44,374 nt of DNA from Lactonifactor sp. BIOML-A5 (GTDB taxonomy: Bacteria > Bacillota > Clostridia > Lachnospirales > Lachnospiraceae): positions 1 to 44,374 of the forward strand of contig NZ_WKYV01000036.1 in NCBI RefSeq assembly GCF_009677585.1, given 5' to 3'. This document shows positions 1 through 7,712 of the stretch, piece by piece. Numbering within the stretch: position 1 is the first letter of the stretch; each line of letters opens with the position of its first letter. A program made the position numbers and the translations under genes. The notes beneath the pieces were generated by a model, which had not been told where the DNA came from, ran no database searches, and saw nothing but the letters and a program-made list of their open reading frames with translations.

Positions 1-201
1 CCGGGGACGATTCCGCAGGAGTGAGTAGAGAGTCTTAGGCAAAACCGGGATTCCCGCAGGAGATTTTTTCGGCAGTCCAAGCCGAAAAAAAGTGAGCATG
101 GGCAGAGAATGCACATCAAGCATTCTTTGACCATACGAACGGTGCTCCTGCGGGGATTCCGGTTTTGTCTTAGACTCTCTTCACGACGGAGGTGTCCCCG
201 G
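1..201. repeat. Large imperfect palindrome with two nested hairpins, MITE-like
   Basis: Positions 1-62 and 145-201 are near-complete inverted copies of each other (outer ends CCGGGGAC / GTCCCCGG, inner ends CGCAGGAG / CTCCTGCG). The 82-nt centre holds two perfect hairpins: 64-73 with 81-90 (10-bp arms, 7-nt loop) and 106-112 with 120-126 (7-bp arms, 7-nt loop). There is no credible coding sequence. The long terminal inverted arms and lack of coding capacity suggest a miniature inverted-repeat element or a large structured RNA or cruciform. The left edge coincides with the window edge, so the element may be longer and a target duplication cannot be tested. The rest of the spacer to 326 shows nothing clear. 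Confidence 0.6.
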
Positions 202-326
202 AACTTAAGCCTTCCTCCTGTCCGAATCAGCCGGCCCGCTGCCGCGGGATTTGTCTCACCGTCCCCCTGCCACCCCATGCCTTCCGACTAGGCAGTCTCA
301 AGCTTAAGAAGTTAAATCTCAAATAT

Positions 327-794
327 CTATAGATAAGATGTCAAAATATCATACACCTCATCTCCATCCCCAGCCCCAATCAACTGTTCAATCATCGTTC
401 CATTCTGGACCACTAAATTAATTAGATCTTTCAATACCCCAAGCTGGGCTTTCTGCTCTTTGATGGCCAGCATAATCACAATCTCTACTGCTACCGTATC
501 TCCTGAGCCGCTGCCCATAACCTGGAATTCTACCGGGTGTTTTAGTACAGCCACACAGATTCTGGTTTCCTTTACATATACAGCATCCGTATGGGGGATA
601 GCCACCTTACGGCCTTCTAAGGGAAGTCCTGTAGGATATTTCTGTTCCCTCATTATTACATTTGTTCCGTATTCCTCTGTTACCAGCCCAAGCTGAAACA
701 GACGCTCAGATAAAGTACGCAGCACTTCCTCGCTGCTCTCCCCGCTCACACCTACGTAGCAGGTTTCTCTGCTTAAAGCCTCTTTTAACGGCAT
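327..794 (-). CDS. PTS fructose/galactitol-type EIIA component (SgcA/GatA-like)
   Basis: A cytoplasmic single-domain EIIA of the PTS EIIA-2 superfamily, 155 aa, the usual length. It would take phosphate from HPr and pass it to an EIIB. The active-site signature around residues 65-70 (AIPHTD) places the phospho-histidine at His68. The start has a GGGGGAAG ribosome site. It is the last gene of the long minus-strand sugar operon, 41 bp after the epimerase-like gene. Its position next to epimerase, BtpA-family and M42 genes matches SgcA of the E. coli sgc set. The operon holds a second EIIA (9722-10177), so the two probably serve different partners. The substrate cannot be read from the sequence. 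Confidence 0.9.
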   Translation of the reverse strand: MPLKEALSRETCYVGVSGESSEEVLRTLSERLFQLGLVTEEYGTNVIMREQKYPTGLPLEGRKVAIPHTDAVYVKETRICVAVLKHPVEFQVMGSGSGDTVAVEIVIMLAIKEQKAQLGVLKDLINLVVQNGTMIEQLIGAGDGDEVYDILTSYL

Positions 795-835
795 AATCTT
801 CCCCCTTATACTTTATCATACGGCAAATCCGTATG

Positions 836-1501
836 TCAGTGCCCAGGGCAAGTACTGTGGTGTGTCCCCGGGTATAAATTACTGAATGTTTCTATGGTAT
901 CACAAGGATGTTCTGATGCAAAAATAGTCCGCCCCATCACAACCCCTGTGGCCCCTGCTTTTTTCAGACAGAGGAATTCTTTTTCAGCAATTCCCCCGTC
1001 TGCTATAATCTCTGTCTGAGGGCCGCATAACCTAGCCAGGCATTCTACTTTTTTAATCATCTCATTCTGAAACAGATCGCCCTCGCCGTCTGGTTCAGAG
1101 GTCATAATTAAAATATAGTCCAGCCGGTCGAGATACGGCTTAAGGACATTTGCAGGCGTATTTGGATTCAGCGCAATTCCTGCCTTCATCCCCATTCTCT
1201 TTATCTTATGGATCACCCGCAGGGGGTAACCCGTGGATTCCCAGTGAAATGCGGCTGCACTGCATCCCGCTTCCCCCAGCTCCTCTATATACATCAAAGG
1301 GTTTGTGACCATAAGATGGGCATCCCATATCTTATCATATTTTGACACAACCGCCCGAATGGTTTTCATACCGAACGTTATATTCGGGACAAAATTGCCG
1401 TCCTCAATATCAAAATGCAGATACTTATGGCCTCCCAGCGCTTCTATCTCTTTGCCCAGGCACAGCTGATTGGCAGATGCCACTGACGGCAGAATCTTCA
1501 T
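836..1501 (-). CDS. Ribulose-phosphate 3-epimerase-like protein (SgcE/AlsE type)
   Basis: A 221-aa TIM barrel of the ribulose-phosphate 3-epimerase family, expected to invert C3 of a ketose phosphate. The metal and catalytic residues are recognisable: His29 and Asp31 (HFDIEDG), His62 (DAHLMV) and Asp168 (EIIADGG). The canonical NPGFGGQ loop after the central strand is replaced by SEPDGEGDLFQ, and the second-site His of HxDxMDGH is Asn36. It is therefore unlikely to be the housekeeping Rpe and is more like the divergent SgcE or allulose-6-phosphate epimerase branch. A GGGGAGG ribosome site precedes the ATG. It lies 20 bp after the BtpA-family gene in the same operon, suggesting a phosphoketose intermediate. 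Confidence 0.85.
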   Translation of the reverse strand: MKILPSVASANQLCLGKEIEALGGHKYLHFDIEDGNFVPNITFGMKTIRAVVSKYDKIWDAHLMVTNPLMYIEELGEAGCSAAAFHWESTGYPLRVIHKIKRMGMKAGIALNPNTPANVLKPYLDRLDYILIMTSEPDGEGDLFQNEMIKKVECLARLCGPQTEIIADGGIAEKEFLCLKKAGATGVVMGRTIFASEHPCDTIETFSNLYPGTHHSTCPGH

Positions 1502-1521
1502 TATTATCTGCCTCCCCGCCT

Positions 1522-2340
1522 TTACAATGTGGCTCTGAATTCTTTTACAACATCCATAAATTCTTTTACACGTGCCTCGTCTGCCGGATTCTCGAATTTT
1601 CCGTCCTTCTTGAAGGTGGTGCCTACCACTGCACCGTCTGCTATTTTTAATTGCTCCCTTACATTATTGATCCGCACCCCTGTATTTGCAAATACAATCG
1701 TATCCGGCACCTCATTTTTTACAGTTTCAAGCACCTGGGAATCGGTTGCCGCCCCTGCAGTCAGTCCTGACACACACAGTGCGTCCGGCTTGCAGTTAAA
1801 CACCGTGCTCTTAGCGATCTGGCTGATGTCTTCTCTCTGAATATACTTGGCAGCCTCCGGTACAATATTGAATAACAGCTTTACATCCTCCGCACCAATC
1901 TCGTGCTGGTGTCTTACAACTGCACCACAGTTTGTATTCCACAGGCCAAAGTCACTTGCATATACACCTGTAAAAATTTCGCGGACAAACTTTGCGCCTG
2001 TCGCCACTGCCAGGTCCAGAGACTTTGCAGGATCCCACAGCACATTAACCCCAAATGGAATATCCAGATCTGATTTCAGCTCCCCGATCACCCGGGCCAT
2101 GGCCGCTACCGTCTCTGTTCTCACATCCGTGAGATAAGGCAGGCTGAACTCATTGGAAAACATAATTGCATCCACTCCGCCCTTCTGCAGTGCCAGCATC
2201 TCCTCTCTGGCCCGTTTAATCACGGCCTCCATGCCGCCGGCTTTGTCAAATCCCGGATCTCCCGGAAGTGCCATAAAATGACACATAGCGATAATTGGTT
2301 TGTCTGTTCCCAGCACTTCTTCTGTCCATTTTTTTCCCAT
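1522..2340 (-). CDS. BtpA/SgcQ family TIM-barrel protein
   Basis: A 272-aa protein of the BtpA/SgcQ family. Its N-terminal stretch (IIAMCHFMALPGDPGFD) and later barrel motifs (CVSGLTAGAATD, FANTGVRINNV) are typical. Family members occur in sugar-phosphotransferase operons such as E. coli sgc; the reaction is unknown, though a sugar-phosphate or nucleoside role has been suggested. I place the start at 2340 because the ATG there is preceded by AAGGAGAA at good spacing; an in-frame extension to 2439 would overlap the upstream gene and has no ribosome site. It sits between the M42 hydrolase gene and the epimerase-like gene, the same company it keeps in sgc. No truncation is seen. Confidence 0.85.
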   Translation of the reverse strand: MGKKWTEEVLGTDKPIIAMCHFMALPGDPGFDKAGGMEAVIKRAREEMLALQKGGVDAIMFSNEFSLPYLTDVRTETVAAMARVIGELKSDLDIPFGVNVLWDPAKSLDLAVATGAKFVREIFTGVYASDFGLWNTNCGAVVRHQHEIGAEDVKLLFNIVPEAAKYIQREDISQIAKSTVFNCKPDALCVSGLTAGAATDSQVLETVKNEVPDTIVFANTGVRINNVREQLKIADGAVVGTTFKKDGKFENPADEARVKEFMDVVKEFRATL

Positions 2341-2363
2341 AATAAATTCTCCTTTATTATATA

Positions 2364-3464
2364 TTATTTTTTGATGCCTCTGGTAAGATCCACCTGTCTG
2401 CTGAATCTGCAGGCAGCCGCCATCATAAGAGCAATACAATCTTCAATATCCTGCCGGCTGGCCACTTCAACAAGGGAATGGGTGTAGCGTAAAGGAATCG
2501 ATAAGTGGGCCATGGGGATTCCCTCAGTTCCCGCCAGCTGAGTAAATGCATCATCAGTGATCACCCCGATGACCACTTCTTTCTGGCATTTCAGTCCCTC
2601 TTCTTTCGCTGTCTCTTCCAGGAACGAGTTCAGTTTAGGGTTGGGCAGCAGCCCTCCCAGCGTGCCTCTTCCGTGGAAGTTCATATACATAATGGCAACC
2701 CCTTTGTCAAGCTCCATCTCATACCTTCCTTTTAATTCCGGCGTATCGCAGGCAGGAGAAATATCTACACAGATAGCTGCGTCCGGCTGTAATCGGTGAA
2801 AGGTCGGAGTTGAAGAACGGATATTGAATTCTTCCTGAACGGTAAATATAAGATGCACATCGGCCTTATGTTCTCTCTGATCTAATTTCTCTGCCATACT
2901 AAGCAGTGCATAAATTCCCATTCTGTCATCCAGTGATTTAGATGCCACATAATTACCCAGGCTCGTATAATTAGGCAGGTAGGTCACAACGCTGCCAATG
3001 GCAACCCCCTTTTCCAAAACCTCTTCTTTTGATTTGCAGCCCAGATCCACATAGAGTTCAGAAATAGTTGTGACAGCAAACTTTTTGTCGGCCGGTGTCA
3101 GATGATGGGAAGTATTCCCCACCACCCCCCTGTATGACTTTGTTTCATCCAGTGTATGTACCTCCAAAAATGCTGCGGGCAGTACCTTTTCAGGAACCCC
3201 TCCCACCCGCTCAAGCCTCAGAAATCCGTTGTCTTCTATTTTCCTGACAATCAATCCCACTTCGTCCATGTGAGCAAAAAATGCAATAGACGTCCCGTCC
3301 TTCTCTGTCCCCGGATAGGTTGCAGTAATATTTCCCAGCTTGTCTACGTGAATCCTTTGACAGGTCTTCCTGAGCTTCTCCAGGACATAGTCAATCATTT
3401 TGTCCTCATGCCCGCTCAGTGCAGGGATATCCGTCAAGTCCTTCAAGTCTTTATCAAAATTCAT
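2364..3464 (-). CDS. M42 family metallohydrolase (FrvX/SgcX-like)
   Basis: A 366-aa cytoplasmic dinuclear metal enzyme of the M42 family, which contains glutamyl aminopeptidases and proteins once labelled endoglucanases. Visible metal and catalytic motifs are His65/Asp67 (FFAHMDEVG), Asp179-Asp180 (KSLDDRMG), the Glu211-Glu212 pair (TVQEEF), Asp234 (CVDIS) and a late His (YTHSLVEV). The usual EEVGLRG is changed to EEFNIRS. The start at 3464 has a GAGGAG site 6-7 nt upstream; an earlier ATG at 3488 overlaps the SDR stop. In this sugar operon it parallels SgcX and FrvX, whose substrates are not established, so it may process an amide-bearing sugar or a peptide conjugate rather than ordinary peptides. 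Confidence 0.85.
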   Translation of the reverse strand: MNFDKDLKDLTDIPALSGHEDKMIDYVLEKLRKTCQRIHVDKLGNITATYPGTEKDGTSIAFFAHMDEVGLIVRKIEDNGFLRLERVGGVPEKVLPAAFLEVHTLDETKSYRGVVGNTSHHLTPADKKFAVTTISELYVDLGCKSKEEVLEKGVAIGSVVTYLPNYTSLGNYVASKSLDDRMGIYALLSMAEKLDQREHKADVHLIFTVQEEFNIRSSTPTFHRLQPDAAICVDISPACDTPELKGRYEMELDKGVAIMYMNFHGRGTLGGLLPNPKLNSFLEETAKEEGLKCQKEVVIGVITDDAFTQLAGTEGIPMAHLSIPLRYTHSLVEVASRQDIEDCIALMMAAACRFSRQVDLTRGIKK

Positions 3465-3480
3465 AGCAATCTCCTCTCTG

Positions 3481-4218
3481 CTAACCAATATGCATTCTGC
3501 CTCCGTCTGCGATTATCACTTCTCCGCACAGGTATTCGGAGAGCTCACAGGACAAAAACAGGGCAATGTTGGCAATATCCTCAGGCTCCCCCATTCTCCC
3601 CAGAGGCATTACTGTCTTGTAATGTTCCCGGGCTGCCTCCTCAGACCCAAACCGCTCTACAAGCATCTTGCTCATAATAACAGCCGGGGCTATGCCGTTG
3701 ACCCGGATGCCGGCTTTGGCATATTCTCTTGCCAGAAACAGGGTCAATGCATAGCTGCCTGCTTTTGTGGTTACATACTGGGGAATCCCTGTACCTCCGC
3801 TGAACACAGAAGCTGATGTCAGGATAATAATAGTTCCTTTTGTTTTTTCCAGGTATGGCTTAGCCGCCTCAGAGCAATAATAGGTCCCCTTTGCGTTAAT
3901 GGCGTAGCTTTTGTCCCAATCAGCCACCACACCTGCATTGTTTACCAGAATATCGATACGCCCAAATCTGTGAACCACATCTGCAAATACAGCTGCAACT
4001 GCCGGGCTGTCTGAGACATCACAGAGATAGTAAGCCGCCTTTTTTCCATACTTAGAGAGTCCCTGCAGAAGCTCTGCCGCACAGGATTCCGGGCAAACAT
4101 CCAGAATTACAACCTGCGCTCCCGCTTCAGCATACTTTGCAGCTATTGCGGCTCCAATTCCCTGAGCTGCTCCGGTTACTACAGCAACCTTATTTTCCAT
4201 AGTTATCTGATAACTCAT
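3481..4218 (-). CDS. SDR family NAD(P)-dependent oxidoreductase
   Basis: A classical short-chain dehydrogenase, 245 aa, with a Rossmann cofactor motif TGAAQGIG (15-22), NNAG (93-96), a catalytic Ser around 135-137 and the Tyr148-x3-Lys152 pair (YVTTK). An acidic residue after strand 2 (VVILD, Asp40) favours NAD(H). Classical SDRs of this length oxidise sugar alcohols or hydroxyacyl and keto groups. The start overlaps the stop of the upstream zinc dehydrogenase by ATGA (4215-4218), so the two are probably translationally coupled. The pair of dehydrogenases in a galactitol-type PTS operon suggests interconversion of a polyol phosphate and a ketose phosphate. The substrate is unknown. Confidence 0.88.
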   Translation of the reverse strand: MSYQITMENKVAVVTGAAQGIGAAIAAKYAEAGAQVVILDVCPESCAAELLQGLSKYGKKAAYYLCDVSDSPAVAAVFADVVHRFGRIDILVNNAGVVADWDKSYAINAKGTYYCSEAAKPYLEKTKGTIIILTSASVFSGGTGIPQYVTTKAGSYALTLFLAREYAKAGIRVNGIAPAVIMSKMLVERFGSEEAAREHYKTVMPLGRMGEPEDIANIALFLSCELSEYLCGEVIIADGGRMHIG

Positions 4219-5267
4219 ACTTCGCCTTCTTCCGATTCTTCAACTTTAACAATACATTTCAGGCATTCTCCCCGTCCTATGGTCTGGGCAATCGCCTTAT
4301 CCAATTCATTCAGAGCATACCTATGGGTAATATAGGATTTTGCATCCACTTTTTTACTGTCTATGAGCCGCAATGCCTCACGGGTGTTGTTGTGATTTGC
4401 GGAATAAGTAAGCAGCACCTCCAGCTCTTTAAAAAACGCCTGGCTTACGTAAAACTTTACATATTCTTCCGGGGCCGGGGTAGCGAACAATAATAATTTT
4501 CCTCCCTTTCCTGTGAGCTTCAGACCCATCTCCATGGCCTTAATATCTTTTGCCATGACACACACTTTGTCAAACTGATTCCATCCAAATGTTTCTTTCA
4601 GGCACTCCAGCTCTTTGTCCAGATCCGCATCCGCTCCACGGACCGCCCTTGCTCCCTTTTTCTCCGCCATTTTCTGCCTCCACGGAATCATCTCATAGGC
4701 CACAATGTCGGTTACCCCGTAAGCTTTCAGGGACTCAATCAGCATCAACCCTATAGTTCCCGCACCAATAACTGCAATCCGGTCAGAGGGCTGTACATTA
4801 AGTCGCTCAATCCCGTGAAGCGCACATGCCAGGGGTTCGATCAGAGCTGCCTCCTCAAAGCTCATACTGTCAGGCAGCTTTAACGTGTCTGTCTTAACAT
4901 GGCTCCGTCCGGCTTTGAAATACTCGGCAAATCCGCCCGGTTTATAGTTCGTTGCTTTAAACTGACGGCAGAGAGTATACTTTCCTTTCCGGCACTCCTC
5001 ACAATTCATGCAGGCAACATGATGATGCACAAACACCCGGTCCCCCACCTGAAATTCCTCCACATTTTCTCCAGTTTCTTCAATCACTCCCACTGCTTCA
5101 TGTCCCAGGACAACAGGGGCTTTTGGTTTGTTATACCATTCCATGGTATCTGCAACGCAAACTCCGCAGGTATTGGTCTTTACAACAATTTCTCCCTCCC
5201 CTGCTGTCGGTTTAGGCATTTCCTCTACCCGGACATCTGCATTGGTGTAATATACTGCTGCTTTCAT
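4215..5267 (-). CDS. Zinc-dependent medium-chain alcohol/polyol dehydrogenase
   Basis: A 350-aa MDR-family dehydrogenase. Catalytic zinc ligands are Cys37 (CGVC), His56-Glu57 (LGHEAVG) and Glu144 (LIEPLACALHG). The structural zinc cysteines are Cys86, Cys89, Cys92 and Cys100. The Rossmann motif is GAGTIG (169-173 region). This resembles sorbitol, threonine or galactitol-1-phosphate dehydrogenases (GatD class). An AAGGAGG site precedes the ATG. It follows EIIC by 38 bp and overlaps the SDR gene by 4 bp. In context it most likely oxidises the phosphorylated product of the PTS, but free-polyol use cannot be excluded. Confidence 0.9.
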   Translation of the reverse strand: MKAAVYYTNADVRVEEMPKPTAGEGEIVVKTNTCGVCVADTMEWYNKPKAPVVLGHEAVGVIEETGENVEEFQVGDRVFVHHHVACMNCEECRKGKYTLCRQFKATNYKPGGFAEYFKAGRSHVKTDTLKLPDSMSFEEAALIEPLACALHGIERLNVQPSDRIAVIGAGTIGLMLIESLKAYGVTDIVAYEMIPWRQKMAEKKGARAVRGADADLDKELECLKETFGWNQFDKVCVMAKDIKAMEMGLKLTGKGGKLLLFATPAPEEYVKFYVSQAFFKELEVLLTYSANHNNTREALRLIDSKKVDAKSYITHRYALNELDKAIAQTIGRGECLKCIVKVEESEEGEV

Positions 5268-5305
5268 GGTTTCCTCCTTTTTATATCAAAGCCTTGCCCG
5301 CCATT

Positions 5306-6571
5306 TTAAAAAATAGCTGCGATTTTTGACAGGATCCAAGTCAGCCAGTTACCTGCCGAAAGTGCGGTGATGTTAACTGCCCCGTCAGGAATGGTATATC
5401 CCGCCTGTACTGCCATGGTGGTCATTGAGGAACCAAAGCTTGTACAGATAAGCATTACCACGCTCATGATTACAATCCCGCAGATCAGAGAGCGGAAAAG
5501 ATTTCCCTTGCTGAGACAGGGAACCAAAGCTACAAAGTAAGCCAGGGATGCCAGATCGCCGAAGGGAAGCACCCGGTTGCCCGGAAGGATCACTGCCAGT
5601 ACCAGAACAACCGGAATCAGGATTATTCCCGCGGCTACTGTAGTTGGGTGCCCGATAAGGATGGCAGAATCCAAGCCTACATAAAACTCCCGATCTCCGA
5701 AATGCTTTTTCATAAACTTCTTAGCCGCATCTGAAACTACGGTCAGAGACTCCATAAACAAGGCTATAAATTTAGGTATAATCATCATAACCGCGCCAAT
5801 GGATATGGCAGAGCTTAGCAGCAGAGGGATATCACTCCAATATCCGGCCAGGCACCCCAGAATCAGCCCCAGAACCGTTCCCAGTACAAGAGGACTTCCA
5901 AAAATTCCCCATTTTTCCTGAATATGTTTTTCGTCCCAGTTGATATTCTTAACTCCGGGTATACGGTCCAGCAGCCAGTTCACTCCGGCAATAATTGGTA
6001 CACTGGTTACTGCCCACCCGTGAGGGATAGACACGCCCGGCACATTGTAAAATGCCTGGACTCTTTTTGCCGTCCGGTCTGCCATCACCAGACAGAACGC
6101 CGCATGAATTCCGCCCGCAATCAATCCGACAATTAAATTTCCAGAAATGATATACACTACGGATGCGGTAAACGCGTGATTCCAGAAATTCCAGATATCC
6201 ACATTTAACGTCTTCGTGAGTCTAGTTGACAGCATTAAAATATTAACTCCAAGGGAAACCAGGATAATCAAAGCTCCGCAGGTGGTGCTGTATGCAATGG
6301 CAGATCCAACCGCCCAGCCCACATCTAAAATATCATTTTTAATTCCCCAGTTCTCCACCATAATATCTACCATAGGACTCACAGTAGAGATGAGCAGGCC
6401 TATGATCAGATTCAGCCCTATATAAGCGGCACCAAAGGTAAGCCCTGCCATCAAAGATTTTTTGAACTTTGCGCCGAACACCATACACATAATAAAGATG
6501 AAAATGGGTATTAACACCGATGCCCCCAGACTTGTCAGCGCACTTGTTACTTTAGTAATCACATCAACCAT
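5306..6571 (-). CDS. PTS galactitol-family EIIC permease
   Basis: A polytopic membrane protein of 421 aa, the usual length for the EIIC-Gat family. Multiple hydrophobic helices and family stretches are present (GWAVGSAIAYSTTCGALIILVS, which is interrupted by polar residues, and GLDSAILIGHPTTVAAG near residues 300-316, the GHP signature seen in GatC-like proteins). It forms the substrate channel and works with the 101-aa EIIB encoded just upstream (6592-6897) and an EIIA. The ribosome site is AAAGGAGA. It is clearly paralogous to the EIIC at 12564-13823, including the same GHP region, so the locus has two channels. Confidence 0.92.
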   Translation of the reverse strand: MVDVITKVTSALTSLGASVLIPIFIFIMCMVFGAKFKKSLMAGLTFGAAYIGLNLIIGLLISTVSPMVDIMVENWGIKNDILDVGWAVGSAIAYSTTCGALIILVSLGVNILMLSTRLTKTLNVDIWNFWNHAFTASVVYIISGNLIVGLIAGGIHAAFCLVMADRTAKRVQAFYNVPGVSIPHGWAVTSVPIIAGVNWLLDRIPGVKNINWDEKHIQEKWGIFGSPLVLGTVLGLILGCLAGYWSDIPLLLSSAISIGAVMMIIPKFIALFMESLTVVSDAAKKFMKKHFGDREFYVGLDSAILIGHPTTVAAGIILIPVVLVLAVILPGNRVLPFGDLASLAYFVALVPCLSKGNLFRSLICGIVIMSVVMLICTSFGSSMTTMAVQAGYTIPDGAVNITALSAGNWLTWILSKIAAIF

Positions 6572-6591
6572 AAACGCTTTCTCCTTTCCTT

Positions 6592-6897
6592 TTAAACAGC
6601 TGTATTCGAGATTTCCAGAATCTTGGCTGCCAGCTCTTCCAGCAGCTCATCATCCCCCACTCCTGTCAGCAGGGGCACACCATTAAACACAGGCAGCCCG
6701 GATTCAAAGGAAACCTGAGCTGTACTCAGAATCACATCACATCCGCTTAACCGGTTTGCAAGATCCTGTACGCTGCATGTCATAATGGATACGGGAATGT
6801 GCCGTTCCTCCATATATTCCTGTACCATCGACGCTGCATGCGTTGATGTTGCTATACCTGATCCACAGGCCACCATTAATTTTACTGTTCTTCCCAT
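6592..6897 (-). CDS. PTS galactitol-type EIIB component
   Basis: A small cytoplasmic EIIB of the lactose/galactitol type, 101 aa. The phosphocysteine is Cys11 in the loop VACGSGIATST, and DVILSTAQV marks the second half of the fold. It accepts phosphate from an EIIA and gives it to the sugar during transport by the EIIC encoded 20 bp downstream. Its start (6897) lies 16 nt inside the 3' end of the HAD gene, with an AAGGAGAG site, so translation is likely coupled. It is a paralogue of the 91-aa EIIB at 12273-12548. Confidence 0.92.
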   Translation of the reverse strand: MGRTVKLMVACGSGIATSTHAASMVQEYMEERHIPVSIMTCSVQDLANRLSGCDVILSTAQVSFESGLPVFNGVPLLTGVGDDELLEELAAKILEISNTAV

Positions 6898-7712
6898 AAT
6901 ATCTCTCCTTTTTCGTTATATTCCTGCGCCAGCTGAAACGCTGCTGCCATGCCTCCCTGCTCGGGTACCTCAATGATCCTGCTTCCGGTTTTTTTCAGTT
7001 TTTCCGGGGCATTGGCCGGTACAAAGGAATACCTGCTGCAGGCCAGCATAGTATAATCGGTCATTGCATCCCCCGCTGCAAATGTCTGCCCCGGATTCAT
7101 GTCATACAACCGCAAAAGCTCTGCCATAGCTACGCTTTTGTCCGTATGATCCGAGACAATTTCCACAAAATGCCGGCTGGCAAATCTATAAGTTGTCCCC
7201 TTCCAGACGGGCCATGTTCCGCATGTCTCTAAAGCCACCGCATCGGCTCCTGTCAGCAGTATCTTTAATATCCTGCCTTTTACAAGGGATACCTCCGGGA
7301 TACGGATCCCCCGCTCTGCCCTCACTGCCTTCTGGTCCAGGATGTCATTGCTTTGCAGCAGATAGATCCCATCATCTGTAAAGACCTGGACACTTACATC
7401 CGTATACTGCTCCAGCACATACTGCACTGCCGCCAGAACTTCTTCCCCCATAGGGCTGCTCCACAACAGTTTGCCCTGGATAAAATCATAGATTCCGGCT
7501 CCGCTGTATACGATGCAGGGATGTGTAATATTCATGAGCCTTGCCACCTGCTCTGTGGCAACAGGCGCCCGTCCCGTGCTTAATACCAGGATACCCCCGG
7601 AATCCATATAATCTGCAGCCGCGGCTATCACCTTCGGATGGATGTAAAAATTGTGATCCGACAGGGTCCCGTCAATATCTGACAAAAAAATAGATTTATA
7701 GTTCTTGTTCAT
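6882..7712 (-). CDS. HAD superfamily (Cof-type) sugar phosphatase
   Basis: A 276-aa Cof/IIB-type HAD hydrolase. Motif I is SDIDGTLSD with nucleophile Asp12 and acid/base Asp14; motif II is STGRAP; motif IV is AAGDAMTDYTML near the C-terminus. Such enzymes remove phosphate from sugar phosphates or related metabolites in the cytoplasm. The gene overlaps Enzyme I upstream by 17 bp and EIIB downstream by 16 bp, so it belongs to the same transcript. It has a GAGGAG ribosome site. In this circuit it could relieve sugar-phosphate stress or dephosphorylate the imported sugar. The exact substrate is unknown. Confidence 0.88.
   Translation of the reverse strand: MNKNYKSIFLSDIDGTLSDHNFYIHPKVIAAAADYMDSGGILVLSTGRAPVATEQVARLMNITHPCIVYSGAGIYDFIQGKLLWSSPMGEEVLAAVQYVLEQYTDVSVQVFTDDGIYLLQSNDILDQKAVRAERGIRIPEVSLVKGRILKILLTGADAVALETCGTWPVWKGTTYRFASRHFVEIVSDHTDKSVAMAELLRLYDMNPGQTFAAGDAMTDYTMLACSRYSFVPANAPEKLKKTGSRIIEVPEQGGMAAAFQLAQEYNEKGEILWEEQ

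Noticed and set aside
109..291. A 60-residue reading frame inside and beyond the palindrome at the left edge
   Set aside because: It runs through both inverted-repeat arms, has no ribosome site and is rich in Arg/Pro/Ser with no recognisable domain.
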